Shown here piece after piece: positions 17,362-26,634 of a DNA stretch of 64,000 nucleotides. A program made the position numbers and the translations under genes. Position 1 is the first letter of the stretch; every line of letters begins with the position of its first letter. The stretch comes from UBA6049 sp965662345 (lineage in GTDB: Bacteria; Bacteroidota; Bacteroidia; Flavobacteriales_G; Salibacteraceae): the NCBI GenBank assembly GCA_965662345.1, contig CBFIHE010000002.1:62001-126000 (forward strand), written 5' to 3'. Under the pieces are notes generated by a model. That model had not been told where the DNA came from. It saw nothing but the letters and a program-made list of their open reading frames with translations, and searched no databases.

Positions 17362-18819
17362 ATGTCAGGCAAAAAGAGAATCACGGTAGCTTATGGAGAT
17401 GGGATAGGTCCTGAAATCATGAAAGCTACTCTGCGCATTTTAGATGCTGCAGGAGCTCCTTTGGAGTATGATGAAATTGAAATTGGAGAAAAAGTCTATT
17501 TACGCGGTGTAACTGCTGGTATAGAAGATTCTTCTTGGAGCAAGTTAAGAGACAATAAAGTTTTCTTAAAAGCTCCTATAACTACCCCTCAAGGTGGCGG
17601 CTATAAAAGTATGAACGTTACCGTTCGTAAGTCTATGGGCTTGTTTGCCAATGTTAGGCCTGTAAAAGCATACACCCCATACATTGAGTGTAACTTCCCA
17701 GATATGGACTTAACCATTATCCGTGAAAACGAAGAAGATTTGTACGCGGGTATTGAGCACCAACAAACCGAAGAGGTTGTACAAACGTTGAAGCTTGTTT
17801 CTCGTCCTGGTATTGAAAACATTGTGCGCTACGCCTTTGAGTATGCCAAGTCGAACAACCGTAAGAAGGTGACTTGCATGACCAAAGACAACATCATGAA
17901 GCATGCAGATGGTTTATTCCACCAGGTGTTTAATGAGATTGCAACTGAATATCCTGATCTAGAATCTGACCACATGATTATTGACATAGGCTCTGCAAAA
18001 TTGGCTGCTTCACCACAAAACTTTGATGTGGTGGTAACCTTAAACTTGTACGGTGATATTGTTTCAGATATTGTTGCTGAAGTTGCTGGTTCTGTTGGAA
18101 TGTGTGGTTCTGCAAACGTTGGTGAGAGCGTGGCTATGTTTGAAGCAATCCATGGTTCAGCTCCTGATATTTCAGGAAAAGATATCGCAAATCCATCTGG
18201 GTTGATAAACGGAGCTTTAATGATGTTGGTGCACCTTGGCATGGCAGATGTTGCAGAGAACATTGAAAATGCTTGGTTAAAAACATTGGAAGACGGAATT
18301 CATACTGGAGATATTTACAAGCCTGAAATCAGTAAAGAAAAAGTGGGTACGCAAGCCTTTGCAGATGCAATTATCGAAAGACTTGGAGAAAAGCCTTCAT
18401 CTTTCAACCCTGTGGTTTACAATAAAGATGCTGAACCTATAGCTATCAAGCGCATATACACTCCTCATAGCCAGAAGAAAGAGCTTTTAGGCGTTGACGT
18501 GTTTATTGATTGGGCAGAAGGAGACAGAAACCCAGACATTTTGGGTAGAGCTCTAGAAACAGCCCAAGGCGATACTTTCAAGCTAAAAATGATTACTAAC
18601 AGGGGAGTAAAAGTTTATCCTGGTGGTCAACCAGAAACCTACAAGACAGACCATTGGAGATGTAGGTTCGTTAAACAAGATGAGTCTGCTACCGTAAGTA
18701 ATTCTGATGTGGTTCAGTTACTCGGTAACATTGCAAATGCTGAGCTTGACTTTATCAAGACTGAGCAACTCTATCAATTCAATGGTGTAAGAGGTTACTC
18801 ATTAGGACAAGGCGAATAA
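17362..18819 (+). CDS. icd: NADP-type isocitrate dehydrogenase (isopropylmalate-dehydrogenase superfamily)
   Basis: TCA-cycle enzyme oxidising isocitrate to 2-oxoglutarate, 485 aa. It shows the superfamily start VAYGDGIGPEIM, the substrate-binding NVTVRKSMGLFANVRPVKA with its conserved Ser and Arg residues, the metal-site segment NLYGDIVSDIVAEVAGSVGM and the nucleotide-site segment AIHGSAPDISGKDIANPSG. A C-terminal extension of about 140 residues is typical of the long Thermus/Rickettsia-type enzymes. Its product feeds the korAB enzyme encoded nearby. A strong terminator follows. Confidence 0.93.
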   Translation: MSGKKRITVAYGDGIGPEIMKATLRILDAAGAPLEYDEIEIGEKVYLRGVTAGIEDSSWSKLRDNKVFLKAPITTPQGGGYKSMNVTVRKSMGLFANVRPVKAYTPYIECNFPDMDLTIIRENEEDLYAGIEHQQTEEVVQTLKLVSRPGIENIVRYAFEYAKSNNRKKVTCMTKDNIMKHADGLFHQVFNEIATEYPDLESDHMIIDIGSAKLAASPQNFDVVVTLNLYGDIVSDIVAEVAGSVGMCGSANVGESVAMFEAIHGSAPDISGKDIANPSGLINGALMMLVHLGMADVAENIENAWLKTLEDGIHTGDIYKPEISKEKVGTQAFADAIIERLGEKPSSFNPVVYNKDAEPIAIKRIYTPHSQKKELLGVDVFIDWAEGDRNPDILGRALETAQGDTFKLKMITNRGVKVYPGGQPETYKTDHWRCRFVKQDESATVSNSDVVQLLGNIANAELDFIKTEQLYQFNGVRGYSLGQGE

Positions 18820-18839
18820 ATCGCTAAGTATTTCATGTA

Positions 18840-18882
18840 AAAAGCCGTTGTGTGTTCATCATACAACGGCTTTTCTTATTTT
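18840..18882 (+). terminator. Intrinsic terminator after icd
   Basis: Perfect 12-bp stem (AAAAGCCGTTGT at 18840-18851, ACAACGGCTTTT at 18863-18874) with an 11-nt loop, followed by a T-rich tract. The A/T flanks would let it act in both directions. Confidence 0.9.
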
Positions 18883-18906
18883 TTCACCATCCTAATTCAC
18901 AATTGC

Positions 18907-20370
18907 ATGGATAACCAAAAGCAGAATAACCCTGAATCTCAAGAGGAACCAACCGTAAGCACGACCGACCAAACTGCACAAAAAAAGGTCATAAGAACGG
19001 GTGCACTACGTCTATTCATCAATAGTAGAGACTACTTTTTTGAGGTATTTAACCTAAAAGAAGGGGCTGCAATTGACGAAACCATAGCGGGAATACATAG
19101 AGATATTGACTTCAAGGGACACAAGGCTTGGATTTTAGCGTGTTCTATTCTAATTGCTTCAATTGGGCTAAATACGAATTCAGGGGCTGCTATCATTGGA
19201 GCCATGCTTATTTCACCGCTAATGGGACCTATTCTTGGAATGGGCTTAGCCATTGGAACCAATGACTTTAAAAAACTCACCTATTCTGCTAGAAACTTAG
19301 GAATTGCTGTACTTATTAGCGTAGGGGTTTCTGCTTTTTACTTTTTGCTCAGTCCAATTGATGAACCTCAAAGTGAATTGATGGCAAGAACCCGTCCTAC
19401 TTTGCTTGATGCCGCTATTGCCATCTTTGGTGGGTTGGCAGGAATTATAGCAGGCTCAAGAAAAGAGAAGAGCAATGTAGTTCCTGGTGTAGCTATTGCT
19501 ACTGCACTAATGCCACCGCTCTGTACCGCAGGTTTTGGTTTGGCTAATCTTAAATGGGACTTCTTCTTTGGCGCCTTTTACCTTTTCTTACTCAACAGTA
19601 TTTTCATTTGCTTGAGTACTTGGATTGTTGTGAAATACTTAGACTTCCCAAAGAAGACTTTTGTAGACCCACTGCGAGAGCGCAAATACAACCGATACAT
19701 TGCCGCTATTGTAGTTGTAATTCTAATTCCAAGCGGATGGTTGTTTTTTGGGGTGATTCAAGAAACGCTATTCAATAGTAGAGCCAAGGCTTTTTTGAAT
19801 GATAATTTCAAGTTTGAAGAAAGTGAAATATTGAGCTCCAAGTTAAAGTACTCAGATAAAGACAAGCGAATAGATGTATACGTTATGGGAGAACCCATAA
19901 AAGAAGAAACCTATCAAAGCCTCAAAGGTAGAATGGCAAGTTACGGGTTAGAAAACACGGTTTTGAAAATTCACCAAGGCGGTATGGGAAAAAGTGAGAT
20001 GGGTAGAATGTCTCAAGAGCTTAGAGTTGGCATCATAGAAGATTTATACCGTAAGAATGAACAACTCATCATTAGCAAAGACTCAACCATTGAGCTATTG
20101 TCTACAGAGCTACAATTGCTAAAAGCAGATACGATACCTATTGATCTATTGGGCAAAGAAATGCGCATTCAATTCCCTGATTTAGAGAGCTTTTCTTATG
20201 CGAAAATGGTGAACACTAACCTAAGTGGGGAAAGGGATACCGTGCCTACGGTTATTCTTCAATGGAATCCCAAAACGCCAACTCTTAAAAGAGCAACGGA
20301 AAGTGACAGGATGGAGCAGTGGCTTAGAATTCGCTTGAACGACAGCACCCTTAGAGTACAAGCATATTAA
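18907..20370 (+). CDS. DUF389-domain membrane protein
   Basis: Integral membrane protein of about 487 aa. After a soluble N-terminal region it has at least five hydrophobic segments (about 70-290), including the conserved DUF389 stretch GAAIIGAMLISPLMGPILGMGLA and ATALMPPLCTAGFGLA, then a periplasmic or cytosolic C-terminal domain of about 200 residues with no clear match. The function of DUF389 proteins is unknown. ATG 18907 (MDNQKQNNPES) is chosen over 18850, which would start inside the icd terminator. Its stop overlaps the convergent histidine-kinase stop by 4 bp. Confidence 0.85.
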   Translation: MDNQKQNNPESQEEPTVSTTDQTAQKKVIRTGALRLFINSRDYFFEVFNLKEGAAIDETIAGIHRDIDFKGHKAWILACSILIASIGLNTNSGAAIIGAMLISPLMGPILGMGLAIGTNDFKKLTYSARNLGIAVLISVGVSAFYFLLSPIDEPQSELMARTRPTLLDAAIAIFGGLAGIIAGSRKEKSNVVPGVAIATALMPPLCTAGFGLANLKWDFFFGAFYLFLLNSIFICLSTWIVVKYLDFPKKTFVDPLRERKYNRYIAAIVVVILIPSGWLFFGVIQETLFNSRAKAFLNDNFKFEESEILSSKLKYSDKDKRIDVYVMGEPIKEETYQSLKGRMASYGLENTVLKIHQGGMGKSEMGRMSQELRVGIIEDLYRKNEQLIISKDSTIELLSTELQLLKADTIPIDLLGKEMRIQFPDLESFSYAKMVNTNLSGERDTVPTVILQWNPKTPTLKRATESDRMEQWLRIRLNDSTLRVQAY

Positions 20371-21410
20371 GCCTTATCTAGCGTAAAGGTAAACGTTGAG
20401 CCTTGGCCCTCTTTAGAGCGAACATTAATCGTGTGCCCATGCGCATCTAAGATGTGCTTTACAATAGCTAGTCCAAGCCCAGAACCACCTTGATGCCTGG
20501 CTCGTGACTTATCTACTCTGTAGAAGCGCTCAAACAAACGCGGAAGGTGCTCTTCAGTAATACCTATACCATCATCTTCAACCTCAATCATTATGTTCTC
20601 TTCCATGTCGTAGAACTTAATACGCGTGTTGCCGCCCTCTTTCCCATACTTTACTGAGTTCATAATTAGATTGGTAAGAACTTGATTAATTTTACCCCAA
20701 TCTGCATTTACCCTAAATTTCTTAGAAGGATTTTTAATAGTGAGCTGAACTCCTGCTTTTTTAGCTTTATATTCCGTTTCTTCTATCACTTCACGCACCA
20801 AATCAACGGGATCGAATACAGATTTATTTAAGCGCGTTTGCCCTGATTCTAAGCGAGTAATTTCATCTAATTCATTAATAAAACCGATAAGCCTATCCAA
20901 ATTCTTATCTGCTCTCTCTAAATAAGACTGATTGATCTGTGGATCATCTAAGCCACCTTCTAGCAAGGTTAAAATGTAACCTTGAATGGTGAATATGGGA
21001 GTTTTTAGCTCATGGGAAAGGTTTCCGATAAACTCTTTTCTATACTCTTCTTGAGCTTTTAGCGTATCGATTTCTTTCTCATTGTCTTTTGCCCAATCTA
21101 GAACTTCTCTATTCACTTCGCTCAAAACATCTTCAGAAAAGTCCAAAGGATCTGAACCATTTTTTCTGGTTTTAAGCCTGTGAATACTTTTATAGATCAA
21201 CCTGATTTTGCGGTAAATAAAACGCTCAATGGCATAATAAAGCGTATACAGCGAAATAAAGAAAACAGCAATAAGAGTTGTTGGGTAGAGCGCCCAAACC
21301 CAATAGCTATTGGTAAAAAACACAAAAGCCGGTAGCATAAGAACCCCGGCTGCTAGTGTAACATATATAGTTGCATAGAGCGCTACCTCTCTTGGTGACT
21401 CGTGCTTCAT
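20367..21410 (-). CDS. PhoR-like sensor histidine kinase
   Basis: Membrane-bound kinase of 347 aa. Two membrane segments at about 12-32 and 38-60 are joined by a very short loop, so there is almost no periplasmic sensor domain. HisKA follows with FIGNLSHELKTP (His133), then HATPase_c with N box NQVLTNLIMNSVKYG, G1 VEDDGIGI, F box LFERFYRVD and G2 GSGLGLAIV. The topology matches PhoR-type phosphate kinases, which sense through the Pst/PhoU complex rather than a ligand. The ATG overlaps the regulator stop in ATGA. Confidence 0.9.
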   Translation of the reverse strand: MKHESPREVALYATIYVTLAAGVLMLPAFVFFTNSYWVWALYPTTLIAVFFISLYTLYYAIERFIYRKIRLIYKSIHRLKTRKNGSDPLDFSEDVLSEVNREVLDWAKDNEKEIDTLKAQEEYRKEFIGNLSHELKTPIFTIQGYILTLLEGGLDDPQINQSYLERADKNLDRLIGFINELDEITRLESGQTRLNKSVFDPVDLVREVIEETEYKAKKAGVQLTIKNPSKKFRVNADWGKINQVLTNLIMNSVKYGKEGGNTRIKFYDMEENIMIEVEDDGIGITEEHLPRLFERFYRVDKSRARHQGGSGLGLAIVKHILDAHGHTINVRSKEGQGSTFTFTLDKA

Positions 21411-22090
21411 GGAGCTTCAAATTTATACCCTACTCCTTTGATAGTTCGTATTAGGTTATCTCCAATTTTTTCTCTGAGCTTACGGATGTGGACATCAATC
21501 GTACGATCACCCACCACTACTTCTTCGCCCCAAACAGACGCTAAAATCTTCTCGCGATTAAACACCTTTCCTGGAGAGGAAATCAGAAGCGACAATAATT
21601 CAAACTCCTTTTTAGGTAGAGTAAGCTCTACTCCGTCTTGAATTACAACATATCGCTCTCTATCTATCCTTAACCCACCAATCTCTTCTGCAGCTTGCTC
21701 TTCTTGGGTAGCACCCCTTCTGAGCATGGCCTTAATTCTACTAACTAATACACGGGGTTTAACAGGCTTAATAATGTAATCATCGGCTCCAGCATCAAAG
21801 CCTGCAATCTGTGAGTAATCTTCGCCTCTAGCCGTTAAAAACGTAATAAAAGTATTCTTTAAGTTGTCAAGCTTCCTAAGCTCCACACACGTTTCCATGC
21901 CATCCATTTCTGGCATCATAACATCCAAAAGAATTAATTCTGGATTAAATGATTTTGCCAGTTGAACAGCTTCTTTACCATTGGGAGCAGTTTTTACGCT
22001 AAACCCTTCTTTTTTTAAATTATAGCTGATGAATTCTAAGATATCTTCTTCATCATCAACGAGCAATATTCGGTTGGAAACTTCTGCCAT
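21407..22090 (-). CDS. PhoB-like response regulator (OmpR/PhoB family)
   Basis: 227-aa two-component regulator. The receiver domain has the acidic pair in LLVDDEEDI, phospho-acceptor Asp56 (LLDVMMPEMDG), the conserved Thr (FLTARGED) and Lys (IIKPVKP). The winged-helix effector domain ends TIDVHIRKLREKIGDNLIRTIKGVGYKF, closely PhoB-like. It is transcribed ahead of its kinase. The ATG at 22090 is used because the in-frame TTG at 22123 falls within the promoter box. Phosphate control is inferred from the family and from the Na+/Pi symporter nearby. Confidence 0.92.
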   Translation of the reverse strand: MAEVSNRILLVDDEEDILEFISYNLKKEGFSVKTAPNGKEAVQLAKSFNPELILLDVMMPEMDGMETCVELRKLDNLKNTFITFLTARGEDYSQIAGFDAGADDYIIKPVKPRVLVSRIKAMLRRGATQEEQAAEEIGGLRIDRERYVVIQDGVELTLPKKEFELLSLLISSPGKVFNREKILASVWGEEVVVGDRTIDVHIRKLREKIGDNLIRTIKGVGYKFEAP

Positions 22091-22120
22091 CTTTAAAGTA
22101 TAATAAGGTCTATTAAGCGG

Positions 22121-22164
22121 CAAAGTTAGTGCTAAACCCTACTGCTTTGTTACCCCGAAGTTAA
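22121..22164 (-). promoter_or_regulatory. Promoter and 11-bp repeat upstream of the PhoB-like gene
   Basis: On the minus strand an exact -7 box TAACTTTG (22121-22128) lies 31 nt before the ATG. Upstream of it two TAAC half-sites start 11 bp apart (22163 and 22152 on the minus strand), the spacing of PhoB-family direct repeats. This is consistent with autoregulation. Confidence 0.45.
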
Positions 22165-22265
22165 ACAACTTTTAATTCCACATAACCTCTGATACTTCCG
22201 TATGTAGCGACTTATACACCTTGCTTCTTTTATTTAAAGGACGTGTTAAGTAATACCTAACAGGG

Positions 22266-22302
22266 TTAACATATACTTAATGCGGCTTTAAGGATGCTAT
22301 AA
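22266..22302 (+). promoter_or_regulatory. Four TAA half-sites at exact 11-bp spacing upstream of the surface lipoprotein gene
   Basis: TAA occurs at 22267, 22278, 22289 and 22300, three of them as TTAA, within TTAACATATAC-TTAATGCGGCT-TTAAGGATGCT-ATAACC. OmpR/PhoB-family regulators bind tandem repeats with this 11-bp period. The array ends 50 nt before the ATG at 22353. A clear -7 box was not found. The rest of the 22091-22352 gap shows no gene. Confidence 0.4.
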
Positions 22303-22352
22303 CCTAACACCTCTTAATTCGCAGCAAATAAAAAACACAATTATTCGTTTTT

Positions 22353-23567
22353 ATGAAACATTTAGCAAAACTTACAGCAATGGCAGCAGTAGCATTCTCT
22401 GTTGCTATGACATCATGTAACAATGATGACGATGATGACAACACACCTGCAACTAATCCAATAGGTACGGTAACAGTAAATCAAGACATTTCTGCTTCCA
22501 CTACTTGGACAAAAAACAACATCTACGTACTTGACGGCCGTATTAAAGTACGTCCAAACGCTACCTTAACTATTGAGGCGGGTACAATCATCAAAGGTGA
22601 GCAAGGACAAGCGGCTGATGCAACGGTATTGATGGTTATGCGCGGTGCGAAAATCAACGCGGTTGGTACACCTACAGAGCCTATCATCTTTACTTCTGTA
22701 TTAGATGGTATCCAGCCTGGTCAAGTTGAGTCTCCAACACCAAGTGATCTTCAAGGTCAGTGGGGTGGTTTGGCTATCCTTGGAAATGCCAAAGTGTCTT
22801 CTGGTACACCAGATCCTAACGGTGGTGGTTTTGACGTAGATCAAATTGAAGGTGTTCCTTCTACGGATACTGACGGTTTGTACGGTGGTAACAACGATGA
22901 TGATAACTCGGGTAAATTGGCTTACATTTCTGTACGTCACGGTGGTACTGTTCTTTCTTCAGGTGATGAATTGAACGGTATTTCATTCGGTGGTGTTGGT
23001 AGAGGTACAGAAGTACACCATATTGAGGTAGTAGCTAACGCTGATGACGGTGTTGAGTTCTACGGTGGTAGTGTAGATGTATCAAACCTTTTAATTTGGA
23101 ACAACGGTGATGATGCCATTGATACAGATCAAGGTTTCAGTGGAACTATCAACAACTTTATCGTAATGGGTCCTGAAGGATCTCCAATGGAGTTAGATGG
23201 TCCTGAGGGTGCCGACCTAGGAAATGGTGACCACACTTTGCAAAACGGTACAGTTGTGACTTCAAGAGCAGATGGAACTGCTGCTGGTGACTTGATCAAC
23301 TTTGACGACAACACAAACGTAACGGTAGACAATGTTTGGTTTACAGATGTAGTTTCTGGTCAAGTAATTAATCCAAATGCTGAGGCAACTAACGTAGCTA
23401 CAATCACAAATATTACTATCAATGTACCTGCCAGTGAAATTGCTAACTACATTGATCCAGCCGATCCATCTATTACAGCTACTTCAGGTTCTGAAGGAAA
23501 AGCAAGCAAAGGACAATTTGCAGGTTGGTCTTGGGCCGGAGTTAGCGGTGCTATCGACAACCTATAG
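22353..23567 (+). CDS. Surface lipoprotein, probable beta-helix, possibly phosphate-regulated
   Basis: 404-aa lipoprotein. The signal peptide ends at a lipobox cysteine in VAMTSCNNDDDDD; the acidic run right after it resembles the Bacteroidota surface-export signal. The mature part is rich in Gly, Asp, Asn and Thr, with repeated short strand-turn units (for example IEAGTIIKGEQGQ, WGGLAILGNAKVSSG, VEFYGGSVDVSNLLIWNNGDDAIDTDQG), suggesting a right-handed beta-helix. The exact function is unknown. It sits between a PhoB-like regulator and a TonB receptor; a terminator separates it from the receptor gene. Confidence 0.75.
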   Translation: MKHLAKLTAMAAVAFSVAMTSCNNDDDDDNTPATNPIGTVTVNQDISASTTWTKNNIYVLDGRIKVRPNATLTIEAGTIIKGEQGQAADATVLMVMRGAKINAVGTPTEPIIFTSVLDGIQPGQVESPTPSDLQGQWGGLAILGNAKVSSGTPDPNGGGFDVDQIEGVPSTDTDGLYGGNNDDDNSGKLAYISVRHGGTVLSSGDELNGISFGGVGRGTEVHHIEVVANADDGVEFYGGSVDVSNLLIWNNGDDAIDTDQGFSGTINNFIVMGPEGSPMELDGPEGADLGNGDHTLQNGTVVTSRADGTAAGDLINFDDNTNVTVDNVWFTDVVSGQVINPNAEATNVATITNITINVPASEIANYIDPADPSITATSGSEGKASKGQFAGWSWAGVSGAIDNL

Positions 23568-23594
23568 ACAAGAACGCAACAACATATTAATTAT

Positions 23595-23625
23595 ACCCGC
23601 AGCTTAACCGCTGTGGGTTTTTTTT
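23595..23625 (+). terminator. Intrinsic terminator between lipoprotein and TonB receptor genes
   Basis: 9-bp stem ACCCGCAGC (23595-23603) with GCTGTGGGT (23610-23618), one G-T pair, 6-nt loop, then a run of eight T ending at 23625. The T-run ends only 9 nt before the receptor ATG, so it may limit rather than fully stop read-through. Confidence 0.85.
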
Positions 23626-23634
23626 ATTCAAGCG

Positions 23635-26532
23635 ATGAAAAAGCTATTACTTCTATTCTTGATTCAGTTTCCAATATTGGCATTTGCACAAAACGGGATA
23701 ATCAGAGGGTCTGTTATTGACGATCAAACGGGAGAGCCCTTATTTATGGGCACTGTTCTTTTGGCTGGAACTACAACGGGTGTGACAACCGATTTTGACG
23801 GGAAGTTTGAATTAAGTGTGGCTCCTGGAGTGTATACCGTTCAGTTCAAATTTGTTGGTCTTACGGATACAGAGATTACTGAAGTAGAAGTAAAAGCTGG
23901 AGAAGTTACCGTTTTGAAGGAGGTGCGCATGTACCCCAAATCTCAACTACTAGAAACCTTTACCGTGGCGGCCAATGCAAGAAGAGATTCTGAAACGGCC
24001 ATTATGACCATGAAAAAGAAGTCGGTGAAGATGCTAGACGGAATTTCATCTAAAAAAATGGAGCTTGCTGGTGACGGAACAGCTGTTGAAGCTGCGCAAC
24101 GTGTAACTGGGGTTTCTATTGAAGGTGGAAAATATGTTTATGTGCGTGGTTTGGGAGATCGCTACTCCAAAGTTACCTTGAATGATATCCGTATTCCAGG
24201 ATTAGACCCTGATAGAAACTCTCTTCAAATGGACTTATTCCCAACTAACCTCATTTCTAACATTGTTGTTTCCAAAAACTTCACTGCAGACCTTCCAGCA
24301 GATTTCACAGGTGGGCTTGTGAATATTGAAACAAAAGCATTTCCAGATGAAAAAATCCTAGAGGTATCACTTGGTGTTACGTATAACCCCAATATGCACT
24401 TTAATGGAGACTACCTCACCTACGATGGTGGAGCAACTGATTTCTTGGGTTTTGATGATGGCACCAGAGCGTTACCCGATAACGCTAGAGATCCAGATGA
24501 TTTCCCATCCATATTAGAAGCGGAAGACATGTATGATATGACTCGTCAATTCGATCCTCAACTAGGTGCAAAAAGCGCTACTAGCCTGATGGATTATAGC
24601 TTTGGCGTTAGCGCAGGAAACCAGAAAAAATTGGGTGAGGACTATGATGCACCTACTTTGGGATACATTTTCTCACTCAACTATAAGCAAAGTCAAACGC
24701 ATTTTGATGATGTTACATATGCAGAATACCAGCGTTCTCAAGATAAATCAGAGTATGAATTGATTTATGCAGATATCCAAAATGGTGTTCAAAGCGCCCA
24801 AAGTAACCTCATAGGGGCTTTAGGTGGTTTAGCGTACAAAACCAAAAAAGATCAGTTGAAGCTCACCGTTATGCATATTCAAAACGGTGTAAAACGTGCA
24901 GCTATTCTATCTCTAGACCAAAACACCAATGCCGTTGGAAAATCGGGTTATCTAGGTGAATCAGACAACCTTGTATACGAACAAAGAAGCATTACCAATG
25001 TATTGTTAAACGGTACACACAACTTCTCACCAGAATTTGAATTAGATTGGAAAATATCTCCAACCCTTTCATTAGCAGACGACCCTGATATCAGAAAAGC
25101 GGCATTTACATTTGCGGTTGATACTACTTTCCAGGCTGGTAATGCAGGTGTTCCACTTAGACTGTGGAGAGAGCTCACTGAAATATCTGTAGACAACCAG
25201 GTAGATATTACCAAGAAGTTCAAATTCAAAGAAGAGGATGCTAAATTGCAAGCTGGAGCAGCCTTCTTGTACAAGCTCAGAAATTACGAAATCAACCAAT
25301 ATTCACTTCGTTTCCAAGGGCCTCAAAATTGGGAGAACAATGACCCCAATGAAGTTTTACTACCAGAGAACTTATATCAAAGGCTCTTTGGAGAAGGTAC
25401 CTATATGACCAATGACAACAACGACCCTAACTCCAATGCCTATGAAGCAAATGCTATGAATGCGGCAGCGTATGTTTCAACAGAACTACAGCTAACTCAA
25501 GGGTTACGTGGAATTGTTGGTGTGCGTGCCGAGTACTTTAATCAAAAACACACGGGTAGAGACATTGCAGGTTCTAGCGGGAATATTGGCGGAAATGTCT
25601 TAGAGAATGACATTGTTTTAGAGACCTTCGACTTATTCCCTACAATCAACTTGATTCAGGGGTTCAATAATGACATTAACTTGAGGTTCGCATATGCACG
25701 CACCACAGCTAGGCCTTCATTCAAAGAATTGTCTTTTGCACAAATCGTAGATCCATTAACAGGTAGAACCTTTAACGGTGGTTTGTTTGAATACCCACCA
25801 GATTGGGACGGTAACCTTACATCTACATACATCCACAATGTTGATTTACGTTTGGAAAAATTCATGGATAGGGGTCAGCTCTACTCTGTTAGCTTATTCT
25901 ACAAGCGATTTATAGACCCTATTGAATTGGTGCGTAATCCACTCATCAACACGAGTTTTGATATTCAACCCAGAAACGTGGGTACAGGACAAGTCTTAGG
26001 AGCAGAATTTGAAATTCGCAAAAGCCTTGAATTCATCTCGGGTATGCTTAGCAAGTACAGCTTTAGTGGTAATGTAACTCTTGTAGAGTCTAGCATTGAA
26101 ATGACTAAAAATGAATTTGATGGTCGCGTTGCCAACGCACGAGAAGATGACAACGGTAACGTTGTAGAAGATGTAAAAGACACCCGTCAGATGGCAGGTC
26201 AAGCTCCTTATGTGATCAATGCAGGTTTAGAATACAACGGTTTGGATAACGGTATTAATGCAGGACTTTTCTACAATGTAAAAGGACCTACCCTCTTAAT
26301 TGTGGGAACTGGTTTTGTTCCTGATATCTACCAAGAGCCTTTCCATAGCTTGAACTTTGGGTTCTCCAAAGTATTTGGCGAGAAAAAGAACTTGAAAGTA
26401 GATTTCCAAGCAGCCAACTTATTGGGAGATTTGAGAGAAGAATTCTTTGTGTCCTATGAGGCCAAAGATCAAATCTTTACGCAATTTGATCCGGGAAGAT
26501 CATTTTCATTAGGGGTTAGCTACAAGTTCTAG
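23635..26532 (+). CDS. TonB-dependent outer-membrane receptor
   Basis: 965-aa receptor. Signal peptide (cut near LAFAQ), then a CarboxypepD_reg-like domain (about 20-105, GIIRGSVIDDQTGEPL), a plug domain (about 125-240) with KYVYVRGLGDRYSKVTLNDIRIPGLDPDRN read in parts, and a 22-strand barrel ending in FSLGVSYKF. Such receptors import substrates, often bound by a surface lipoprotein, using TonB-ExbBD energy. Position in the PhoBR-Na/Pi region suggests an organic or bound phosphate substrate, but this is inference. A bidirectional terminator follows. Confidence 0.92.
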   Translation: MKKLLLLFLIQFPILAFAQNGIIRGSVIDDQTGEPLFMGTVLLAGTTTGVTTDFDGKFELSVAPGVYTVQFKFVGLTDTEITEVEVKAGEVTVLKEVRMYPKSQLLETFTVAANARRDSETAIMTMKKKSVKMLDGISSKKMELAGDGTAVEAAQRVTGVSIEGGKYVYVRGLGDRYSKVTLNDIRIPGLDPDRNSLQMDLFPTNLISNIVVSKNFTADLPADFTGGLVNIETKAFPDEKILEVSLGVTYNPNMHFNGDYLTYDGGATDFLGFDDGTRALPDNARDPDDFPSILEAEDMYDMTRQFDPQLGAKSATSLMDYSFGVSAGNQKKLGEDYDAPTLGYIFSLNYKQSQTHFDDVTYAEYQRSQDKSEYELIYADIQNGVQSAQSNLIGALGGLAYKTKKDQLKLTVMHIQNGVKRAAILSLDQNTNAVGKSGYLGESDNLVYEQRSITNVLLNGTHNFSPEFELDWKISPTLSLADDPDIRKAAFTFAVDTTFQAGNAGVPLRLWRELTEISVDNQVDITKKFKFKEEDAKLQAGAAFLYKLRNYEINQYSLRFQGPQNWENNDPNEVLLPENLYQRLFGEGTYMTNDNNDPNSNAYEANAMNAAAYVSTELQLTQGLRGIVGVRAEYFNQKHTGRDIAGSSGNIGGNVLENDIVLETFDLFPTINLIQGFNNDINLRFAYARTTARPSFKELSFAQIVDPLTGRTFNGGLFEYPPDWDGNLTSTYIHNVDLRLEKFMDRGQLYSVSLFYKRFIDPIELVRNPLINTSFDIQPRNVGTGQVLGAEFEIRKSLEFISGMLSKYSFSGNVTLVESSIEMTKNEFDGRVANAREDDNGNVVEDVKDTRQMAGQAPYVINAGLEYNGLDNGINAGLFYNVKGPTLLIVGTGFVPDIYQEPFHSLNFGFSKVFGEKKNLKVDFQAANLLGDLREEFFVSYEAKDQIFTQFDPGRSFSLGVSYKF

Positions 26533-26560
26533 TGATACAGAGCATTATTTTATAGACAAT

Positions 26561-26587
26561 AAAAAAGCCGCATAAAGCGGCTTTTTT
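26561..26587. terminator. Bidirectional intrinsic terminator
   Basis: Perfect 11-bp stem AAAAAAGCCGC (26561-26571) and GCGGCTTTTTT (26577-26587) with a 5-nt loop. It lies between the 3' ends of the convergent TonB-receptor and small secreted-protein genes and has T-runs on both strands. Confidence 0.93.
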
Positions 26588-26634
26588 GTCTAAATTTTTA
26601 CAACTATGTAGTTAGCGAATAACTAGCTGTATAA

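Noticed and set aside
22420..22441. Repeated GAT/GAC codons in the lipoprotein gene as a microsatellite
   Set aside because: Codes for the acidic run after the lipobox, with mixed GAT and GAC codons; explained by the export signal.
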